From the NCBI GenBank assembly GCA_900491605.1, contig UESW01003827.1, positions 1,432,967-1,496,966 of the forward strand: a DNA stretch of 64,000 bases, read 5' to 3'. Made by a program: the position numbers and the translations under genes. Positions 57,140-64,000 of the stretch are shown piece after piece. Within the stretch, counting starts at the first letter, position 1. The number at the start of each line of letters is the position of its first letter. Below the pieces are notes generated by a model. That model worked only from the letters and a program-made list of their open reading frames with translations, had not been told where the DNA came from and ran no database searches. The DNA comes from Calamus simplicifolius. Its lineage: Eukaryota; Streptophyta; Magnoliopsida; Arecales; Arecaceae.

Positions 57140-58732
57140 TAGGTCTCCTTTGGCCTCTTAGAAGTGCCACCTGCCCCCAAGGAGATCATGGCAACCGTCT
57201 TCTCGATCGGAACATTGTCGATGCTGACTTGGGCGACCGAAGGTGCCGCTTGGCCCAAAGTAGTCGGGTTCTCCTTCTGGACAAATTTGCTGAGGTAGCC
57301 TCGCTAGATCAGCTCCTCAATCACCCACTTTAGATGATGATGGTCCTCCATGTCGTGGCCGTGGTTTCGGTGAAAGCGGCAGTAAAAATTCTTGTTACAG
57401 GAAGCTCCCGGATTCAGAGGAGCGGGACGTCGAAGATACGGCTCACCTTCGATCTCCATTAGGATGTGGGATCTCGGGGCAAGCAGAGGGGTGAGATGCT
57501 CCTCCTTGGGGGCAAAAGTCCAGGGCCGGTTATCCGGCCATCGGGGTGGCTCGGGCCTCTTAGGACGAGATTCTCTTGGCTCTACGCGGATCTACCTTTT
57601 ATCGGACCCTCCATCGGCCTCCCTCCGGGTGGAATCGGCCTCGTCGGCATGAATATACTTCTGTGCATGACTCAGTAGCTTAGCATAGGAACTAGGAGGC
57701 TTCTTATTGAGGGAGTAGGTGAAGCAAGAGGGGCGGAGCCCTCGCTTTAGGGCCGGGGTGGCCACGAAGTCATCAAGATGGTAGACTTCGAGGGCGGCCG
57801 CCTTGAACCGAGCTACGAAGTCCTTTAGTGACTCGCCATCCTTCTACCGAACTGAGAACATGCTGTCGGTTACTTGAGGGATCTTCTGGCAAGCATCGAT
57901 GTGTACCAGGAAGGCCCTCTCCAGTTGCCGGAAGGAATTGATACTGCGCGGCGGTAAGTGGGGTACCAGGCATATGCGGCCTTCCGAAGGATGGCCGAAA
58001 AAGTGATGCAGAGGAGGGCGTCAATCGCTCCCTAGACTTGCATGAGGATCTTGTAGCTCTCCAAGTAATCTAATGGATCGATGGTACCATCATAGGGGTC
58101 CAGCTGGGGAAGATGAAACCGGGTCAAGATCGGCTCCTCCATGATGCGGCAAGACAATGGGGGGCGACTGTCGTAATCCACCTTTGGCTAGTTAGTAATC
58201 CTGCGACTAAGCTCCTCTAGCCGCTAATTATATTCGTCGAGCCGTCGGGCGGGCCGTCGAAGGACCCCTCCCTTGAAGATTCAGAGGATGAGTAGGAGGG
58301 GTAGCACCGATGATGATGCCCTCACTTGGGCTCCTTCCCGTGCCGCCGTTTAGGGAAGCTATTAGAACGGTGGGAGGGAGATCGTGGCCTCTTGGAGGCC
58401 TCATGGTATTGAGGCCTTGGCGAACCATAGCGGTAGGGTTCCTACGAAGGGAGTCTACCACCGGTGAACTGCCGGCTGGCCTAGGGGCCTGCTGCCTGGG
58501 GTGGAGAAGGCTGAGGTTATTGCTGTGTGGCTACGAAATATTGCTCTTGTAGCTCTCGGAGCACAGCCACCAAATCTTGAACTTGCTAGGTAAGTGCGGC
58601 TAAATGGTCGGGTTGAGTGACCAACAGCGGCGGTGGAGGCAGAGCAGGGAGGTGAACCTCCAGCTGCTCAGTCCACGAAGGATGCCCCCCAATGTGGCTG
58701 GTGGAGGCCTCCTGAGCGCGTGTAACCATCAT
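57140..58732 (-). pseudogene. Gypsy gag
   Basis: ATG at 58732 (MMVTRAQEASTSH). A Pro/Gln-rich helix follows (LPALPPPLLVTQPDHLAALT; QDLVAVLRELQEQY), then a basic Ser-rich region and, after stops near 58200, the Retrotrans_gag capsid domain (about 58060-57780; DALLCITFSAILRKAAYAWY and the downstream KDFVARFKAAALEV-type text, read across frames). Tail includes HAQKYIHADEAD-type and charged text. Numerous frame changes. The capsid assembles element particles in functional relatives. Confidence 0.75.
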
Positions 58733-58817
58733 TTTCTTCTTGGAGAGGGATGGAGATATGTTGTTGGCCTTCGTAGATATTTCGCCTCTCTTTCCTTCCC
58801 TTCCTGGCGAATCAATA

Positions 58818-59604
58818 TGTTGCTACCAAATCACTTTCCTTGAAGCGTCAGGTAAGATTCGAGGCCTGATAGTCGATGAGGATGGGGATGGAGGTCCTCC
58901 GATGCCTTGACCTCAAGCTGGGATCCTTCAAAAAAGTTCCCGCGGGCCGATTGTTCTAATGAGGATCCTCCGACGCTTAAGTGAGTGGTCTGGAAAATAG
59001 TAGTGTATCCCCTTTTTAGGGAGTTGGCTCAGGACTTAAAGGAATTTCTAAGCTTTTGGAAAGTTTTTGCAGGAGAACTTGAAATCCCTCCTCCCATCAT
59101 GGGCGAGGGTTCTTATACCTGGTTGGGAGTCCCTCTTACTCCTTTTTGGGCAATTGTTGATTTTGAAACGCTTCATCCTGACATAGAACAAGCAATAAGG
59201 CCAGCAGCGACAGATGGTGTCCGCCCTCTGGCTTGTCAGAATTGGCAGGCCACCTCTTTGTTCGATATGGACGGCTACAGCTAATGGATGGGTCACATCC
59301 TATCAGACACGATGCCACAAACGATTGTTAGGTCAAGTCTTATCGAACATGCGCCGTAGTCGATAGGTGAAACAGGTTGAGCTACAAATAGGCCACATGG
59401 AGCCACGTGGGGCGACGTGAAGCCATGAATGGTAGCGGGCCTTGACACTAAGGCGAACACTGGAGTTGACGCTAGAATCGGTCTTGAGACGAACTCTAGA
59501 ATCAATCTTGAAACCGATACTAGGAGTACGTCAAATCATGATGACTTTAATTATTCAATTTTACCTCATCTGTTAATTGTGATGTGGCTTAATCAGCCAC
59601 ACCA
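58818..59604 (-). repeat. 5' LTR of the large Gypsy element
   Basis: Pairs with 39862-40723. On the minus strand it begins TGGTGTGGCTGATTAAGCC and ends GGTAGCAACA. The adjacent leader on that strand (TATTGATTCGCCAGG) is not the iMet primer site; it resembles the leader of the LARD-like element (GATTAGCGCGCCAGG). Confidence 0.85.
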
Positions 59605-60147
59605 GATAACCAAAATCGTGATTTACATGTCAAACCAAACAACAACGCATGAGTCAGAAGTAAATTTTTAGTCCACAATCTAGAGACACCACGAACATGT
59701 ATAAAATAAGCTCTGAATTATACAGAAGGCTCCTATATCAGAAACCCAAATTCCAAGCAAGCTATATATATATATTCATTCACGCGTCCAGATGTAAGCC
59801 AAGTTCTCCCCCAGGAAGGCACAAAATACACAAACAAACAATGCCCATCTAAAATTAAATAGTTTGCCAGGACTCTCATCATATAATTTTTGTTGCGCTT
59901 CAGCTCAAATCCAAAAACCTAGAATAGTTCAGATCTAAAAATCAAGAAGAAAGTTCTTTTCCCTTAAAGGCTAGAACACCTACATTTCTAACAAATTAAC
60001 ATACAATTAGTGTTCGTTCTGCTCATCATTCAATTAAAGATCCTACGCAAATATTCACCAGCACGGCAAAGAGCATGTCTTGGATGAACAGATCGAGGAA
60101 AATTTGAAAAACCAAATGATGAAGATCAAACTGCTAGAGCCCCTTCC
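59605..60147 (-). other. PP2A-A 3' UTR and downstream sequence
   Basis: No ORF. The large Gypsy element ends 544 bases past the PP2A-A stop codon, so the element sits just downstream of, or within, the gene's 3' flank. Confidence 0.5.
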
Positions 60148-63100
60148 CTAGCTTGACATCATGACCTGGTCGCATGCTTGTAGCGCTTGGTTGGCAAAAT
60201 ACCTGACATCCACATCTGGATCCTCACTAAGCTCAATAAGACAAGGACGAATCGTGGCTTCGACCACCTGTGACAGAATTTTGAGCATGACCCAGATTAA
60301 TTGAAATACCATGATGGCAGAAAATATAAGATGAACATAGAACAACAGCATCATCCAAATTCTCCTGCTTACTGATTGGTCAAAAATAGGTATGAGAGAC
60401 TGCAGAACTTTTGCCACATTGAATTTGATATTGGGTACCCTGGCATAATATGAGATTCTTCAGTGATGTGTTCGACAGGCTCTATGATATATGTCTAGTG
60501 AAAGAAATTGGTGCTTGGTAAATGACTGGTTCAGAATTCACCTGTCCTTTGATGAAGCAATCACCACAGGCAGCAGCTTTTGGCATGTGATATCAACACC
60601 CATAACAGGGGCTAGTAAAGAAACTGCATGCAGAATGGTCATACGGTACAGGTAATGTGGATTATTGATTTTGTCGAGCACCTGTGAAAGAAATTCTCGG
60701 TCTTAAAATACTTTTTGTGTATTGATTGCGCACGTGTGCCATGCAATGGTATCAGCCAAGGCATGCCATATGGATAAGTCAGTGAACAGCCCAACCTTTG
60801 CAACACTGCCTAGATTTTTTTTTATATAAATTTTTCAATCACTTTCCTCATACCTCATAAATTTGCCTCCGTATCAAGACTTCCACATTAGCTTTAGCTT
60901 GAATATAATCATCATGGTCTAACTTGTGCTCCATGAGGAAAACTTAGTAAATTTTGCTACCTCTACCGTATGAGATCCCACACAAGTTTTCAGAGACAGT
61001 TCCTATATATTAATCCCTTCTCATATTTATATAATAGCATTCTCTTTCTACTGTCTTTCATGAATATAAACATCACATCTATAACTTCCAACTGACATTA
61101 GCCAATCAACAAACAAATCATAATATCAAAAGACTAACAAAACTTAATAAATGAATATATCCCCAAATTAAAAACAAGCAAACACAAAAAATGTAAACTG
61201 CATTTACTAATCCGAACCCCAAACTAGGTAAATGGACAAATCAAGTATGATATGTATGAGGTAGACTTGGCTACATTCGAATATAGCCAAGTCCTCGATC
61301 CGATTACTTCTTCCATCCTTGGATCCATACAAATCTTAGAGCCACCCCACCTTTTTCATCTTTGGGATTCGAGAACTATGTAGATTCAAGGGTAGGGAGG
61401 TGACCAGATCTAGAAAGCCAATGTAAGGAGCAAGACATATAGGAAGGTTTTGCAAGGTAAGGGACATATAATATATAGGAAGTCAAGGTTGGTTTTGATT
61501 CTACTCTACAAATGAATTTGTAGTTTCTCTCGTTGACAATGAAAGAAAATCTCTCTTTTTTTTCATTCCTTTCCTCCTCAGCAAGGCAAGTGAATTTCTT
61601 ATTTTTCGCTAGTGGGATAGAAAAAAAAAATGATCTTGTTCATGCCGCCAAAGCAAAAGAAGTGTCAATGCCACTGATGGGCAAAAGTCATTCCATTTGT
61701 TTCGAAAATCTTGAATTCGAACATTGCCTCGATCACTGAAAGATTTTTTTTTTCACAATAACAGTCAGGTAGGTTGCCATGTGGTTTCTTTTTTAAAAGA
61801 AAGATTCTTTTCATTGGTTGAAACCAAAAAAAAACATAAAGCAAAAAGTAGAGTCAACTAAATCTTCCTAAATCAGATTGAAATCAGCATCCAACAACAC
61901 GATTCTTTCTCCAAAGAGCTATCATCCCAATATCACCATATTTAACTGTCATAATAAACTTGTGATAAACATCATTCTCATTTGTCGTTTTTGTCCAACT
62001 CAAAGAGGAGCCAAAAGCGAGGCTCTTTATTTGAAAAGGGACTGAGCTTTTCTTTTGTCTCCCTTTGATTTAGAAGACTTGGCTACATTCGAATATAGCT
62101 AAGTTTAGATCCGATCACTTTTTCTACCCTTGGATCCATATAACACAGATCCCAAATACCAAAGATGAAAAAGGTAGGATGATTCTAATACCCCCCCCCC
62201 CCCCCCCCCCCCACACCCACACACACAACACAGATCTCAAATCCCAAAGATGAAAAGATGAAAAGGGTAGGATGACTCTAATACACACATAACACAGATC
62301 CCAAATCCCAAAGATGAAAAGATGAAAAAGATAGGATGACTCTAATACACACGCACGCCACGCGATCATAATGATTTATGATGCTCCAATGGGAAAGGAA
62401 AAAAAGTCACAAACGGCTCACAACTTGATTAATTTGGATTTATCCAATTTACATGAAACTACAAACTCTCCTTTCCACTTGGAACCTCCATGACATTGTT
62501 AAATTAAAGAGCATAAGCATTTATACATGAAGCAATTTTTTTTTCTCTCTCCACTTGAGCTTTGATATCCTCAGTGGAAAAATACAATGTCCATTATGCT
62601 GATATGGTCTTGGAAAATAACTGATGGAAATACTCAAATGTAGCTCTGGACAAGCAATGAATTCCAAACTCAAATGATCAATTCAAATGTTAAAAGAAAA
62701 CATAGACAAACATCAACATAGCATAACTTATTTTATGAGATCAAGAATAAAAAGGTTGGCATAAACCATTGAACAATTTCAAGAAAGTCTAGTTACCTGC
62801 TTTTCATTAAAGATGATAGCAAAACTACTTCATATTGTTATCATATTCAAACTTATTGAAATGCTAGAATCTTTCTCAAATTTTTCCTTGGCGCAATGAT
62901 TCTCCAAATTATTTCTGAGTATTCAAATTGAAAATCATTCAATGATTAGGGAATCTTATGACCTATTCATGACCTATACATGTTCAAGATATGAATTATT
63001 CAGAAAATGTCATGGATTACAAACTGATAATCCTATTAATTGTTGTTGGCAGAAGGTGCCGCTGTTTATAGTTTTTTCCTTTCCCAAGCTTTTGTTCACA

Positions 63101-63681
63101 TAAAGAAAATAAACATGTCAATAGCATATAATTTTTATTTTTACCATTTTTAAAATTCCAGTTGTCCTACTAAAATGTTTGGTGAGTTATCTGCATTTAC
63201 TTTCTGAAATGTGATTTGTCCCTCGCAGAATTCTTCCCAGAGAAAATTCTGACTTTACATACAAACGGAATATTCAACCTCGATAGTTTACATGCAAGTT
63301 CTTGTAGACTCCGAAGGTATCCATTTACTCTTCATTAGATAATGAACTAAGTCAGTAACAGAAGTAGTCTGCATTTCAGTGGCAAGAGCCACTGCAAGTG
63401 TCAGTGCCATAGTTGATGTCAGAGACTAACTACATAAATTACAGATGAGTTAAGTTTTCTCAGCATCATCATTTTATTGATCTTGTGACCCACATATACA
63501 GTGAATCAGTAATGATAAAAAAGGAAACAAGTAACGATACTTCAAACAATAGGATATGCCATAACAACTGATAACCATAAAAGCTAACCTGCGGAATTAT
63601 GTGCTGCATGGCCCATTCTGGGCCAAATTCTTCTGCAAGACGCTTCAAGTTATTAGCAGCTGCATCTCGAATTGAGAAAAC
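60148..63681 (-). CDS. PP2AA: PP2A 65-kDa regulatory subunit A (scaffold, HEAT repeats), last four coding exons
   Basis: Role: HEAT-repeat scaffold that holds the catalytic C and variable B subunits of protein phosphatase 2A (RCN1/PDF1 family in Arabidopsis, acting in auxin, ABA and ethylene responses). Exons, all with consensus borders and preserved phase: 63681-63589 (VFSIRDAAANNLKRLAEEFG...), 60681-60542 (VLDKINNPHYLYRMTILHAV...), 60439-60373 (VPNIKFNVAKVLQSLIPIFD...) and 60267-60148 (VVEATIRPCLIELSEDPDVD... ending QVMMSS and TAG). Together they give about 140 residues, the last HEAT repeats of a roughly 587-residue protein. No stop or frameshift, so the gene looks intact. The remaining exons lie beyond 64000. 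Confidence 0.95.
61265..61292. repeat. 28-bp near-palindrome (copy 1)
   Basis: acttggctacattcgaatat followed by agccaagt reads nearly the same on both strands. A second copy is at 62077-62104, both followed by gatccgat..ctt..tc text. Confidence 0.8.
62077..62104. repeat. 28-bp near-palindrome (copy 2)
   Basis: Same sequence as 61265-61292 with one change (agctaagt). The shared flank continues about 50 bases (ccttggatccatayaa), so the duplication is larger than the palindrome. Confidence 0.75.
62134..62355. repeat. Three tandem 60-90-bp units with a 22-base poly(C) run
   Basis: Each unit reads aacacagatcccaaatccca, aagatgaaaa, ggtaggatgactctaata(c). A run of about 22 C residues (62191-62212) and CA-rich text sit between units one and two. 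Confidence 0.85.
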
Positions 63682-64000
63682 CTGTGAAATAATCAAGCCT
63701 TTTGGTCAATGTATCAACATTTTTCTTCAATCTTAGTATGGTGCCATCTAATATCTTTTAAGAAAAAATGCTATCACATTAGAATCTAGCATCCACATCC
63801 TCCCAGCTAAATAGATTTAATTAGCTGTCTAAATGAGGGAAAAGAAGATGGATAGGCTGGATTCAATTACAAGGTCCATGAGATTGCAAATAAATTCATA
63901 AATTAGAATATGCTGAGGCATGGCAAAAACAAAAATAAGAATGCAGATCTCTCTGTCAAGAAGACACAACATGATATTCTTTTATTCACAACTACCCAAA
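63682..64000 (-). other. Upstream intron of PP2A-A (partial)
   Basis: Acceptor ATTTCACAG lies directly right of 63681. No further exon is seen before the window edge. Confidence 0.6.

Larger units (their letters stand above)
39862..59604 (-). mobile_element. Large Ty3/Gypsy (Tat-like) element with antisense ORF, split by a Copia insertion
   Basis: Minus-strand order: 5' LTR (58818-59604), gag (58732-57140), protease, RT, RNase H (to 54672), [Copia 45986-54666], integrase (45980-44700), tandem repeats, a plus-strand aORF (41291-44124), PPT, 3' LTR (39862-40723). Without the Copia copy the element is about 11 kb. LTR copies differ clearly in length (787 and 862) and sequence, so the insertion is old. 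The 5-mers outside the LTRs (CTCAG on the left, GATAA on the right) do not match, so the target duplication is lost or the copy is recombinant. All ORFs carry stops and frameshifts. Confidence 0.88.
60682..63588 (-). other. 2.9-kb intron of PP2A-A
   Basis: Donor GTTAGC at 63588 and acceptor TTTCACAG at 60682. AT-rich. It carries two copies of a 28-bp near-palindrome, a poly(C) run and a 60-70-bp tandem repeat (separate entries). A short plus-strand ORF at 61533-61739 is not credible. Confidence 0.85.

Overview
The window is nuclear DNA of a flowering plant, most likely a commelinid monocot and possibly a palm. The palm reading is inference from repeat style. The monocot reading rests on one very GC-rich intronless gene beside AT-rich genes with long introns. 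More than half of the window is transposable element. Three protein genes are convincing: a CFIm68/CPSF6-like RNA-binding protein (15662-17438, minus), a fasciclin-like arabinogalactan protein (30213-31334, minus), and the last four coding exons of the PP2A scaffold subunit A (60148-63681, minus, continuing past the right edge). Nothing resembles bacterial operons, CRISPR arrays, rRNA or tRNA genes.

Layout from left to right. 1-6979 is the 3' part of a plus-oriented Ty3/Gypsy element, probably Tat lineage. It has a spliced antisense ORF (aORF, 5479 down to 2522), a polypurine tract (PPT) and a 3' LTR. 6980-15490 is AT-rich intergenic or intronic DNA with two short exon-like pieces. The CFIm68-like gene follows, broken by five single-base losses that all lie in G/C runs. 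19360-23525 is a 5'-truncated L1-type LINE with endonuclease, RT and RNase H domains. 24097-28794 is a complete but pol-less LTR element, bounded by the 5-bp target duplication CAATC and full of minisatellites. 29096-29548 is a TRIM-like miniature LTR element. The FLA gene, a LINE relic (minus), a truncated Copia element (35453-37365) and a microsatellite-rich spacer come next. 39862-59604 is a large minus-strand Gypsy element, gag-PR-RT-RNase H-integrase, with its own plus-strand aORF. It is interrupted between RNase H and integrase by a complete Copia element (45986-54666) with TSD TCTAG. PP2A-A exons occupy the right end.

The strongest thread is that three different LTR elements share a G-rich PPT (GGAG...GGGGCAT) and, in two pairs, 24-bp minisatellites or matching pol ends. 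The two larger ones each carry an antisense, intron-containing gene with a Transposase_28-like (PF04195) N-terminus and coiled-coil C-terminus, each with its own TATA-like box. Antisense ORFs are known in Tat-lineage elements (Grande, Retand, RIRE2 types); the shared intron layout seen here is the part worth checking.

All transposon proteins here are damaged by stops and frameshifts. The host genes are independent of each other: FLA is a secreted, GPI-anchored cell-surface protein, PP2A-A a phosphatase scaffold, and the CFIm68-like protein a 3'-end processing factor.
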